DNA of 64,000 bases from Hypomesus transpacificus (Eukaryota; Chordata; Actinopteri; Osmeriformes; Osmeridae): the NCBI RefSeq assembly GCF_021917145.1, contig NC_061063.1:7759376-7823375 (forward strand). The letters run 5' to 3'. Positions 1 to 11,165 of the stretch are shown piece after piece. A model generated the notes under the pieces. The model ran no database searches. It saw only the letters and a list, made by a program, of their open reading frames with translations, and was not told where the DNA came from. The translations under genes were made by a program, and so were the position numbers. The first letter of the stretch is position 1. Every line of letters starts with the position of its first letter.

Positions 1-140
1 CTTCTTAAGAGACAGGTACGGACGTTCTTGTTAAGAGCATGTTTGAGAAACGCACGAAAAATATAACGATCGTTCGTTATTTTGATTGTAGAAAACACTC
101 TTAACAACTAAACCAATCGTTATCGGGAAACGCAGACCTG
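1..140. mobile_element. Possible truncated foldback element at the window edge
   Basis: Words such as GTTAAGAG at about 32 and CTCTTAAC at about 99 form opposing arms. An inner palindrome of ATAACGA against TCGTTAT lies between them. The words TTCTTAAGAG and GGGAAACGC resemble parts of the clearer palindromic element at 1600-1743, so this may be a decayed or cut-off relative. No target duplication can be seen because the left end is outside the window. Confidence 0.3.
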
Positions 141-1599
141 GACGGTACCGAACCTCACAGAAGTGTAAGATAACGGACCAAGTGTCCCATATTCCGGAGT
201 AGACCGAGCACAAAGCATGCCAAAATAAGTAAAATAGCCTAAGTTCCGTGCATAGGTGTATGGCCATGGCTGTTGGTGGACATTTTTGGCAGGGATGATT
301 TTAAATGTGTTGCCAGGGAGCCATGCACAGCTGATTTATTGCTGCTATGATAGGTATCACCCATGGGAACAAGGACCCAACAAGGAAGTAAAGAGAAAAA
401 AGTGAACGGGCAAAGGAACCGGAAGAAGGGAAAACAAATACAAGATTATCTTATCATTTCTTAAATAACTAATTACCACTAGATTAACTCGTGTAAAAGC
501 CTTTCAGGCCCTGTGCTTTCTCTTGGCGCACAGGGGAAAGGCAACGCGCGGCGTAGCTCTGAAGCACGCACGAGAAGGAAACTATAGGAGCAAGCCCTTT
601 GAATGAGCGAGTAAAATTTCACGACCCTTCACTTTTATTCTCTCATAAATCGCTTCAACGTGTAAAGTTTTAAAACGCGAGTGATCTTCCGAGTAACTCA
701 TGCTGCATGGATTTGAAAAACAAAATGGATTGTAGGCCATTGCTCCCATTAGCTGTGAACTATTCATAATGTGTTGTTTATGGGATTTTACATTTTACAA
801 AGACATTGTGACCCAGGTGAACCATAAAGCTACTGATAAATAGGCCTATGCTTACCAAAACAAAATAAGATAGGCTAATATCTTGTGATAATATGGTACT
901 GTAGGAACCCTGTTTAGCCCATTATCATGTTTGTGGCTCTATCTTACTGTTATTTCAAACCGTTCGTCATTCAATGTGTAAGTCTTTAGCCTATCATAAA
1001 TAAATGCCTACGTCTTAACAAGCAAAACAGTAAAAACAAAGCTGGTTATTGAATTAGCAACTTATGATCATCTGATGTTTCAAGTAAAGTTCTGGGTAGA
1101 TGTGACACATTCCTGCACATGTTACATTTGACTTCTCTGTCAAGGATACAAGAACGTTGATAACCTTTGATGAGCTTGTATTTGTTTCCCTAGGTCATCC
1201 TGTCTACGTGGACTTGTGTAGGGAATTGGGGGGATTTTGTAGGCCTGATTGTGAGTAATGATAAGACGATACTATCACTCTGAATATAACTGTGGTAGAT
1301 ATGGCTACTAATTTAACATGTTTATAAACAAACGATTGATAGTTGGATAGCCTAATTTCAGAATCCTGTTCGTTACGAAGAGGAAACCATTAACATAGAA
1401 TATTCGAGCACTAACATAAATGTCTTAGTCTATAACACATAGATCTACATATTAAACAGCATATGTTTGTGTGATCTCACCAACCATTAAGTAATGAAAC
1501 GAATCTAACTGACGAAAAAAACAGTATCTTATGGTAATTAAAGGTTTGTCGACTGTAGAGCTTATGATTACGATCTTGGTTGTGTGCTGGACTATCATT
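141..1599. other. AT-rich intergenic DNA, no gene seen
   Basis: This lies on the 3' side of hoxa7a, where hoxa5a would be expected further left. A 61-codon minus-strand frame at 582-767 has no Hox-like residues and is not supported as a gene. A CATAAAT word near 645 is the only Hox-site-like sequence noted. Confidence 0.6.
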
Positions 1600-1743
1600 G
1601 GCCGGGTTTCCCAGATTCGTTAAGAAGATCTTAACACTCAGAGCTTCTTTGGATCGTTCTCAGAACGCCTTAGAACGCTCTTAGAACGTTCTTAAGAAGC
1701 TCTTAGCGTTAAGAGCTTTTTAACGAATCTGGGAAACCCGGCC
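1600..1743. mobile_element. 144-bp palindromic MITE (foldback DNA transposon)
   Basis: The two ends are inverted copies. The left end starts GGCCGGGTTTCCCAGATTCG and the right end is its reverse complement, with near-palindromic sequence rich in TTAAGA and GAACG words between. The trinucleotide ATT flanks both sides (1597-1599 and 1744-1746), consistent with a 3-bp target duplication. There is no coding capacity, so it would depend on a transposase elsewhere. Ends beginning with GG and a 3-bp duplication could fit the PIF/Harbinger group, but the family is not established. It is the only clear transposon inside the Hox part of the window. Confidence 0.8.
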
Positions 1744-2309
1744 ATTGTTGTTTCCATCAATATGGCCCGCAGCATTTCATTGATTATAGCAGAGTTCCTT
1801 AATTTATAGGGCCTTAGCTGTAGTCTAACTCAAGCAGCAATTTAACCAGAAGATCTGAAAATATCAAGGTGGCCTCAAAAACAGAAGATTCAACCTTCAA
1901 CAAAATGTTGACGTTGGTAATATTCCCCAAATAACATGGAAGCGAAGGAAGGAGCCTTCCCCACAAGATGGCAGCAATGGGCAGTATGTTAATAACAGCA
2001 CAGCCATAACATAAGCAGCTGACAGTCCATCCTTATTCAAATTGTGACAAACAAAAAAACATGAAAGGTTATGCATAGAGTTAGAGGATATTACCATAAA
2101 CGAAAAAACAATTGGTCAGAAAAACAGTATATTAATAATATTTTATAACAAACCTGTAAATGTGACATGTTTCACACATATTAGCCTAAGCCTACACCTA
2201 GCGCCAAACAAAATAAATAGCCAATGCTATCGTGTCACATGCTCTGTCAATTGACCACTACCAGACTGAAACGTCCAACGTACATTGTTTAATGTCAAAA
2301 TTACTTTTC
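1744..2309. other. Intergenic DNA, no gene seen
   Basis: AT-rich sequence without a convincing reading frame. A frame at 1897-2097 on the minus strand has no recognisable domain. Confidence 0.5.
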
Positions 2310-2363
2310 CTTGGCAAAGGCAGAGACATTACAGATTAATTTGGGGAGCGTTCATATTCTTAC

Positions 2364-2650
2364 CGTGTCTGACGTGACCCGGTCTCGAGGCGCGCGGAGA
2401 GGGCAGCGGGAGGAAACGCAGTTGCAGCCTGAGACCAACGTGGAAGATCCCAAGGCACTCCAGATGAATCTTTGTATGGATCCAAAAAACTCGAAGGGCC
2501 AGCAGTACACGTGCGTTTAATCCGTTCATTGTGCCAATCCGTCAACAGAGGGGAGGGGTTCATGTGTCCAAACTGTACGGTCCCATGGCCAGAGGATCTT
2601 ACTCGGGTCCTGCAGAATTGCAGGGAAGTACTCAAAAGAAACGGTGAAAA
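2364..2650 (-). other. GC-rich block ending in a consensus splice donor (possible upstream exon)
   Basis: On the minus strand this block is richer in CpG than its surroundings and ends ACACG/GTAAGA with the donor at 2363-2364. It lies just downstream of the promoter-like block at 2765-2960. No Hox hexapeptide or homeobox can be read in any frame. A non-coding first exon of a long hoxa5a transcript is one explanation, because mouse Hoxa5 uses distal promoters near Hoxa6 and Hoxa7. A chance donor is the other. Confidence 0.25.
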
Positions 2651-2764
2651 ATGATTCGACTAGGATATGAAACACAGGCTCTGAAAGGGTTCGGTGGCAG
2701 ACTGAGACAGTAAAATGAGAGCTGCTCTATTCCGGTAAAGGAAATTATATGTAAAAAGTTCATG

Positions 2765-2960
2765 ATCACGGCTCCTTGCCATGTGACCTGCTGCAACCAA
2801 TGGAAAGCCACCGAACGTCGTAAAGTTGCATTGCTCTGTTGTAAATTTTCATAAACAACAACGGATTTATGACCCAGTGAGAGGAAGGGCGAGAGAGGGG
2901 GTGGGAGAGAAAGGGGCAGGTCACAAGCAGGCGCCATTTTACTGAGAGAAGGGTGAATGC
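2765..2960 (-). promoter_or_regulatory. Orphan Hox-type promoter-like block (possible hoxa6a relic)
   Basis: Read on the minus strand, the block has ATTGGTTGCAG followed closely by TCACATGG. This resembles the ATTGGCTACAG and TCACGTGG pair upstream of hoxa7a. Just 5' are TCATAAATC and TTTATGA Hox/Cdx-like words. No Hox start exon follows it. Its position 3' of hoxa7a is where hoxa6 sits in other vertebrates. The Hox-promoter reading is inference from shared motifs only. Confidence 0.35.
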
Positions 2961-4312
2961 GTTCAACAGTCCCAGCCTGCCCAGTGTCATTCTCCCCATC
3001 TGATTTGTTTTGCATTTTAAACAAAGATAGCAGGGATTTCGTAATATTACCACCCTAGTATCATCTAGTCAAGGCTTCAGAATGGCATTTAACTGTTGTG
3101 CAATTGTTTGTACAGTTGATACTCTATAGTTCTTTATAATATAGCATTTTTCAAGGCTAATTTATATGACTTCCATTTGGATCTATAGGCTGTCTCGAAT
3201 ATTCCCTGACATTCTAAAGCTTTTTTTGTTGCTATTAATTTTGCAATTATGATTTTGGTGGCTGTTACATTTCATATTTGTCTTATAAGGGCCTACGACT
3301 AAATATGCAACATCCTTCATTAGCCTATTATTAAGAACAATAGCCTGTAACATATGCCAAGTGAAATAACAAGGTTCAGTGCTTTAAACCTCAACAATAT
3401 AACACTATTATATAATTCAATATGCACCAATATCAATACATTTGGAAAATAACCAAATGCTTTCCTGTTACTGCCTCCACGTTTCATGAAGACGACTCCA
3501 GACTTGTTATTTTACGTATAAAGAGTGCACAAAACACATTTCTGGATACATAAACACGCAAACAAAAGTTTAAACTGTTTAAGCATTTATATGACAAAAG
3601 ACAAGGAATGAAGAGCAAAACTAAAATAAAAACACAATACACAAACATATCAGTTTCAAACCTCTACAAAAACTGCAGAGCTTAAGATGTTTGCTTTGAT
3701 GCTTAGGAAATCTGAGGTAGACTGCCCATTGCTGATTTAACATCATGCAAACGTTTCTAGAAAAGACTATGGTCCCAAACACTTGACAATGGTATAATTA
3801 TGAACACAAACAGCAGCTCCATGTTGACGTTCAGCTATTTAAGAGGCACATTTGCCACCAGTGTGTTTAGCATAAGGCACTTCTACGCATCCATTTTTTT
3901 TCCTTTGATACACGGGAAAAGAAACATGCGAAAAAGTTCCATTACTGTAAGTTGAATAATCTACAAAACTGTTAAAAGTAGACATGAATGTAATAAGACC
4001 ATTAACCAAATTCTTCCTAACCTATATGGTGGTGAAGGAATGTTCATTCGATGTCAACTGCTTTCCAGCTAATATAATTTTTTAAATGCTACAGTTGGTT
4101 ATGTCTCTCTTCAAATTCAATGGACAAATTGAGTTATACAGCTTAATAGGTAGTATTCGTTCCATTTGATGTGCAGAACAGCCAACTGCATAACAGCATT
4201 ATTGGCCAGTTTTGTTATACGAAAGCCTTTAAATGCTAAGCCTGCTTGTCATTTCTCATCATTAATATATTTGGCGAACAAAGTGCTATCATTCAGAGAG
4301 AGAGAAAAAGAT
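2961..4312 (-). other. hoxa7a 3' flank, including 3' UTR
   Basis: AT-rich sequence downstream of the hoxa7a stop codon. No AATAAA signal on the minus strand could be placed confidently, so the end of the transcript is unknown. The part nearest the stop is presumed 3' UTR and contains a miR-196 seed match at 4147-4154. Confidence 0.45.
4147..4154 (-). promoter_or_regulatory. miR-196 8-mer seed match in hoxa7a 3' UTR
   Basis: The minus-strand (mRNA) sequence is ACTACCTA, a full 8-mer match to the miR-196 seed, about 160 nt after the hoxa7a stop. HOXA7 is an established miR-196 target in mammals. Pairing outside the seed looks modest. Confidence 0.55.
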
Positions 4313-5841
<1,529 letters not shown>

Positions 5842-5959
5842 TTTTTTCCCTGTGATTTGTTGGCCCAGAATCTTCAGTGTCGTTTTTACGAGGTAGTGTG
5901 ATATATGACAGCAATACACCCTAGATTTACACCGAACCCCATTTTCCCTTGGACTAAAG

Positions 5960-6010
5960 AACGTATCCACGTGATATAGCCCTGTGATCACTGTAGCCAA
6001 TCAGCGCGCC
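5960..6010 (-). promoter_or_regulatory. hoxa7a proximal promoter (CCAAT box and E-box)
   Basis: A palindromic CACGTG lies at 5968-5973, 127 bp before the start codon. An inverted CCAAT box is at 5997-6001 on the plus strand. The same pair of motifs recurs upstream of several Hox genes in this window. No transcription start can be read from the sequence. Confidence 0.55.
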
Positions 6011-6069
6011 GGTCGAGATTTCATTATGGGACAGACTGCAGAGTGGGATTCAAACACATACACGGTGTA

Positions 6070-6072
<3 letters not shown>

Positions 6073-6161
<89 letters not shown>
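6073..6161. repeat. (TC)n microsatellite, about 44 units
   Basis: An uninterrupted TC/GA tract lies 232-320 bp upstream of the hoxa7a start codon. It reads GA on the hoxa7a sense strand. Reading frames across it are artefacts of the repeat. Confidence 0.97.
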
Positions 6162-6166
<5 letters not shown>

Positions 6167-7250
6167 TCTCTCATACACACTCACACACTTTCTCTCTTTG
6201 GACATCATGGAAAATGAAAAACAAAATATTTCAGCCAATAGATAAAGACAGGTATGACAATGTAAAATTGTGTTCCCGTTTCATTAGTGTTAAACATACC
6301 AATCTGGATATGTTCATCTAGTTGTGATATGTGTATATTTTACAAACTATTGCTTACAGTGCTATCTGAATACCATGGCACCAGCAATGTCTTTTCTGGT
6401 GCAAAACATAAAAATGATCAGTGCCGACCAGTTTGGTATGGCCTACTAATCAGTGTTCATGCAAGAAATATGTTAAACAGATATTACAGACATCCTCAAT
6501 ATAGACCTATCCTAGCCTATATTAACTATTTGGTGTAACAAATTGTGGCAAAATATAATCACAGTCATTTTATTTGACCAGTCTCAGCAAAACGGATTAG
6601 GCAGAAAAACGCAAGTTTTGTCTGAAAATGTATAGGCAACATAAGTTAGTGGCTGAAACAACAATAAACAAGATTTTTGCCGGGTTGTTAAAGTAGGCCC
6701 TACAGCCAACACTAGACAATTTCATAACCAAGAACTATGTTAGAAAGTCTGGCTTTTTGACTGTTCATAATTCTTAACTTCGTAATTGTTGCCAATTGTA
6801 ACAGGTATTTGTTGCGCACGGCAACGGGCTAGGTATCTACTAATGATACAAAAGCAAGCTTTTTGCATAACCTTTATGTCCCAGTCAACAAAAATAAATA
6901 GCCCATATATTTAAAATGTATCCAACAGTGGCATACAATGTGCACAATACGCAGGCAGAGCATGATGTGCTGTGTGAATTCTACTGGAATTAGCATTTTA
7001 TTTTTCTCATTTGAAATAAGGTAATGGGATAATTAGTATCCCACTTGTAATTTGGGAAAATGCTAAATTGCCCCATTTGTAATTGGGGTAATTTTTACTT
7101 AAGGTAACACTCTTGTTCGGAAAACATGCTTAACTATTATGATATTTAATTAGTGTAAAACCAAAACATGTAATCACTTGTTGGACTTTTACATGTCCAT
7201 GCCCTTTCCAGGTTTAGAAGTGATGGTCCTATGCTGGAGGCCATTTTTGT
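6162..7250. other. hoxa7a-hoxa9a intergenic DNA, no gene seen
   Basis: AT-rich sequence with no supported reading frame. A short imperfect hairpin of CCCC and GGGG words flanking ATTTGTA is near 7069-7087. Confidence 0.5.
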
Positions 7251-7267
7251 TGTTGCATTATGGAACA

Positions 7268-7282
7268 TTAGCGCCATCCTCT
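7268..7282 (-). promoter_or_regulatory. CTCF-like motif between hoxa7a and hoxa9a
   Basis: The minus strand reads CCAGAGGATGGCGC, which fits the CTCF core at 11 of 13 positions. A CTCF boundary between HOXA7 and HOXA9 is known in mammals, so the location is suggestive. The match is imperfect. Confidence 0.35.
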
Positions 7283-7539
7283 GGGAAATGGAAGAACTGT
7301 TTAAGGTGCAATGCGCATGCATTTTTTCTCTCTGCTGCAATCACACCCACTAGCCCTGAGAGACAAAAAAATGAAAAGAAAAAGGTGAAAACGTACGATG
7401 GAAAATTAAGTATCTGGGGCAAAACGCACCAGATCAGATGGTACATCTATCGAGGAGGATCAACAATTTAGTATAAAGTGAAAACAAATCGTCAAAATAA
7501 TGGTTTTTGCTTAATTGCTCTTTTTCATTCGCGATGTAG

Positions 7540-7890
7540 AACAAGAGGCTTCTAGAGAAACTGATTGAGACAGTTTCCCAGGCCATGTACAAACAAAGGG
7601 TGGATCGAGATGACCATGAGTCCTGCGCGTAACCGTCGGGAGACTCCAATAAAACAGATCATTTCCGTTTGCCTTTTGTCCTATACCTTAGTCCCACAGA
7701 AAGAGAAAAACAAATGGGTGCCGAGTTCTGGAAACGGCCTAATTGTGTCTGGACGGCCATAAAGCCATTAAAAGCGGAATGCCAGACAGTAGAGCAGACC
7801 AGGCGTTTTATTGCTCTGTCTCTAGCCAAGCCTTTGAAGGTTTGGTCCATCTGCGTCCAGCGCGTCACAACACCAATATGGCCCGAAAAA
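7540..7890. promoter_or_regulatory. Candidate conserved enhancer between hoxa7a and hoxa9a
   Basis: A more GC-rich island in AT-rich surroundings. It contains TGTACAAACAAAG (Fox/Sox-like), AATAAAA, GGCCATAAAGCC (posterior Hox/Cdx-like, near 7757) and TTTTATTGC. It has no coding frame. Conservation is inferred from texture and motif density only. Confidence 0.35.
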
Positions 7891-8232
7891 AGTGATGTTC
7901 TTCTCCAAGCTTATCATCTATTACTTATTTCATGTACCTAAAATGTAGCATCTATCTAATAAAACAGTGGAGTTCCTGTCACTGATAATACAATTTTACA
8001 ATTCCAAAGTAAAGTTGGATTTGTGATTAGCATGAACAGGTCTTTGGTTTTCAATATATTGACATAACATGTCTTGTATGCATATCCTATAAAAATACAC
8101 GAGGGTACCCCGCCATATAGACTGAAACTATTGAATGGAAATGAATAGAAAAGTACAAGATCCAATCATTGGGTGGGTTCTTTCAATAAATGCAATACTT
8201 TGACCTCTACTTTCCATTTGTCCAAAGGAAAA

Positions 8233-8243
8233 AAGATGGCGGC
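8233..8243 (+). promoter_or_regulatory. YY1-type motif
   Basis: AAGATGGCGGC is an exact match to the classic YY1 consensus. The flank to about 8560 is somewhat GC-rich. A single motif match is weak evidence of use. Confidence 0.4.
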
Positions 8244-9005
8244 CAAGACGAACGTCAATGAAGTGACTGGAGTGGTAGTGTCATGACTTGGCTTGTCATA
8301 GCTGAACAAAAATACATTTGCAACATTATTTCAGTCTTCAGCTGTCGTAGCTCTCAACATCTTTCTTGTGTTGTGTCCTCTCGCCTTGCAGCGCTTTGCA
8401 CCCCATAAACGGTTATAGCGGTAATTGTCTTTTATGGCTGTATACAACTAACAACATCCTATGCCAAGACGCACAGCCTAGCAAAGCGCGCCGCGCAGGG
8501 CCTGCCTGTTTGCCCGGAATCTCGACACATTTAAAAAGAGCCAAGCACACACCCACACGCGCACGCTCAAAGTCTATCACAGCCGTGGACTTAGACTATA
8601 GTCAAACACAAGCAACTCACCAGCAATTGTGTGTTTGTGCAAGTGCGTGTTTGTGTGTGTTTTCAAGTTTTTGGGTAACACCATGCTCACATCCTTAAAT
8701 GAATGAAAACAAACGCTTATAGAAATTAAGGCGGCAGACACTCATCGCAATAAAACTCCTTATAAAAATATTCTATGTGTTATTTTTTGTCTAGCGTGTA
8801 GACCAAAATAGGCCCAACATTGGTCATACAGAAGATCAATGTTAGTAAATAGGGAATTTAGCTAAGGGTGTTTTGTGGGCCTATTCTTTAAAAGTAGACA
8901 ACTGCGTTATGCTTTTAACTATTATTTAAAGTCAAGCTACTGTACCTTAGAATGTTAATTACATTTTAAGAATGCAACATGGATGACTTTGCAGATATAA
9001 TTTGT
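8244..9005. other. Intergenic DNA, no gene seen
   Basis: No recognisable protein. A 110-codon plus-strand frame at 8366-8698 is low complexity and lacks a domain. ACACACGCGC and GTGTGTTTGTG words are present. Confidence 0.5.
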
Positions 9006-9011
9006 TTTATT
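9006..9011 (-). terminator. Candidate hoxa9a polyadenylation signal
   Basis: AATAAA on the minus strand, about 760 nt after the hoxa9a stop codon, beside other AT-rich TTTATT words. It would give a 3' UTR containing all three miR-196 seed matches. No other signal was ranked better by eye. Confidence 0.4.
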
Positions 9012-9223
9012 CAATAAATAAAGTACAAATTACATTTGTGAATCAAACATCTGAACGGTCGCCAGACCATGAGGTATTCATTACCTACATAACCTACAGT
9101 GTATTTATTTTTCTTTCTAGCACTAACAAAACTGTAATTTTAAAATGTTACTCCCTGAAATTCAGACATAATTCAGAATCACTCTGAAGCATTCTATCGC
9201 CTCACAACAAAAATTGCAATTGC

Positions 9224-9249
9224 AGGTAGTTGAGAGACGTCTAGGTAGT
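9224..9249 (-). promoter_or_regulatory. Paired miR-196 seed matches in hoxa9a 3' UTR
   Basis: On the mRNA strand ACTACCTA at 9242-9249 is an 8-mer site and ACTACCT at 9224-9230 is a 7-mer site. Their starts are 18 nt apart, a spacing compatible with cooperative repression. HOXA9 is a reported miR-196b target in mammals. Confidence 0.55.
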
Positions 9250-9604
9250 CAAAACTAGGATATCATTGTTAAACAGCTTCTACCAATAATATTATTATGC
9301 ATTTCAAAAAGCGTTTGAGGCTCATGCACCCATTTAAAATGATATAATTACGTTAGTCTACAGTCTATGTTAAAATACAACTTATCAGTAATTGGACTAA
9401 CAATGAAGAGAAAAAGACTACAAACGTAATCACATAAAAAAACTCAGTTGAACCTGAATAACACACTAACACAGAATGCACAACGAACACCCAAACGAGC
9501 ACAAAGATCAGGCCTATTACACATCTTACACATTGGCCCTCGGAGCCGAGGAATTATTTAATATTAAACAAAAACAAGTCAGCACTGTCAATTGTGCAAT
9601 ATAA

Positions 9605-9611
9605 AGGTAGT
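9605..9611 (-). promoter_or_regulatory. Third miR-196 seed match in hoxa9a 3' UTR
   Basis: ACTACCT on the mRNA strand, about 160 nt after the stop codon, without the terminal A of an 8-mer. One 7-mer would be expected only about once in 16 kb by chance, so three in under 800 nt is notable. Confidence 0.45.
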
Positions 9612-9768
9612 TGCATCAAACCGACGAGTAAGGCCGGACATGCTAACACGACAAATAATAGCTTCTGTTAGGCTAAAACAATAGACAGTAGGCTTAAAAC
9701 AGGCCAGAGTCGAGGTTTCTCAAAAATCCTCATATAATATTTACGTTCTGATTTAATTATCCATTCAG

Positions 9769-10934
9769 TCAATCATCTTTTGGTCCGTCTTTATTGAATT
9801 TCTTCATCTTCATTCTACGATTTTGAAACCATATTTTAACCTGTCTCTCGGTGAGGTTTAGCTGCCTCGCGACCTCGTACCTACGGTCCCGCGTTAGGTA
9901 CGTATTAAAGAGGAACTCTTTCTCCAACTCGAGGATCTGATGCTTGGTGTACGGGCAGCGTTTTTTTCTTGAGGCACTCGCGTGCAGCCAGTTGGACACG
10001 GGGTTATCTGGAAAAAGGGGGTGCGAGACCAGTGTGAGGCTGGTGTTGCTGACCCAAACATCAAAACACATGACGCCAAAGTGTTGAGTCTGATATAAAA
10101 CACTTTCCTATTTTGGGTGGAAAGAATAGCTGGACTATGTGGTCGACATCAGCTATAAGCCCACACCGCTGCAAACGTGTTTAGATCTGAAACTTACAGT
10201 GTCTTGTTATTAGAACGGCGACAGAAACACAGCCTATTAACAAGTCCATATAAATCACTGGCACGCTTGGTATTGCATGTTTTTCTTAAGCGTAACCCCT
10301 TCACAACCCACACATGTAAAGGCTACCTTCATCCCACAGCTTTACAGACGTATCAAAAGATGGAGCGGCACTTACTTGGATCGAGGGCCGGTTTTTCCTC
10401 GCTCTCTCCGTTCTGATCGCCGCTATGGCCCAACAACGTATCCTTGTCCAATGGGGATGCCGTCGCCACAGTCCCGTTCGCGAAATCAGAGAGCAGCAGT
10501 GCTGTGTGTGAGCTAGGCAGCGCGCCATCCCCTCTTGCGCCCAGACTCTCTGGTTTGATTCCGTAGTGATGGGTTGTCGGTAATCCGGTCAGGGGCAAAG
10601 AGCCAGACATCGGCTCCAGTAGCCACGACTGCATGTAGCGACCATCCTGGTCCCCAGTGGCCGGGCCTTGGGGGTGACCGTAAGGGTGGTGATAGACAGA
10701 GGACACGGCGCCTGGAAACTGGGCCGGTACATGGCTCCAAGATGGGCTGAAGACCGGGGCTTTCGTCGAGAAGGTGCAGGGCCCATGTTCGGTATGGTCG
10801 TTAAGGGAGGTGGGTTGTCGAGGGTGCTGAAGCCCCCCGTGACTGGTGGAATATCTGGGAGCGGAAAGCTCCTCGCTCTCGGGCAGAATGAGGGAGTCAA
10901 CGTAGTAACTAGTAAGCGTTCCGGACGTCGACAT
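9769..10934 (-). CDS. hoxa9a: Homeobox protein Hox-A9a, two exons
   Basis: Coding exons are 10376-10934 and 9769-10007, giving 265 residues with a 368-bp phase-1 intron (donor CCAA/GTAAGT, acceptor TTCCAG). The amino end [16 protein letters not shown] is typical of group 9. The tryptophan motif NWLHA is at 192-196, just before a homeodomain at about 199-258 ([12 protein letters not shown] to MKMKKFNK). The intron splits an Asn codon as in other HOX9 genes. Three homeodomain positions look unusual: Ile at 13, Thr at 24 and Gln at 37, where I recall Thr, Met and Leu. The start at 10934 is chosen by homology over an upstream in-frame ATG at 11006, whose residues are a low-complexity Val/Cys run. 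Posterior patterning factor, nuclear. Confidence 0.95.
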
Positions 10935-11097
10935 GGCAAAATTACTTTCACATAAACGCAAACATGCACAGATACATACAAAAACAAGCGCACACACACC
11001 ACACACACATACACATGCGGTAAACCCACCCTCACAAAATTACAATCTGAAGAAATCAAGTATCAACTTGGCCCCTCAAAGAACTACAGTCTAGTAC

Positions 11098-11165
11098 TAG
11101 TTGAAACGCAAGCTACCATTCGATTGGGTAACGCGCGCACGTGATCATAAAGGCTGAACAATAAA
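11098..11165 (-). promoter_or_regulatory. hoxa9a proximal promoter (CCAAT box, E-box, Hox/Cdx site)
   Basis: CACGTG is at 11138-11143, 204 bp before the start codon. It is followed by ATCATAAAGG, and an inverted CCAAT box lies at 11123-11127. The CpG-rich word ACGCGCGCACGTGAT stands out from AT-rich DNA on its right. Confidence 0.5.

Noticed and set aside
582..767. Minus-strand frame beginning MNSSQLMGAMAYNP as a small gene or Hox remnant
   Set aside because: No hexapeptide, homeodomain or other family motif, and its length is expected by chance in AT-rich DNA.
2632..3053. Overlapping minus-strand frames of 130 and 95 codons
   Set aside because: They run through promoter-like DNA with CCAAT and E-box words, are low complexity and have no domain.
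3707..3725. A further miR-196 site near 3713 in the hoxa7a flank
   Set aside because: The plus strand reads AGGTAGA, one mismatch to the seed complement, and it may lie beyond the transcript end.
5842..6000. In-frame extension of hoxa7a to an upstream ATG at 6000
   Set aside because: Group-7 proteins start MSS-YYV; the extension has no Hox similarity and crosses the E-box.
6050..6238. Arg/Glu and Leu/Ser repeat proteins across the TC tract
   Set aside because: They are translations of a dinucleotide repeat. The same applies to frames at 24271-24718, 57095-57659 and 63218-63666.
10935..11006. In-frame extension of hoxa9a starting MCGVCALVFVC
   Set aside because: The residues come from a GT-rich repeat and are unlike HOX9 amino ends.
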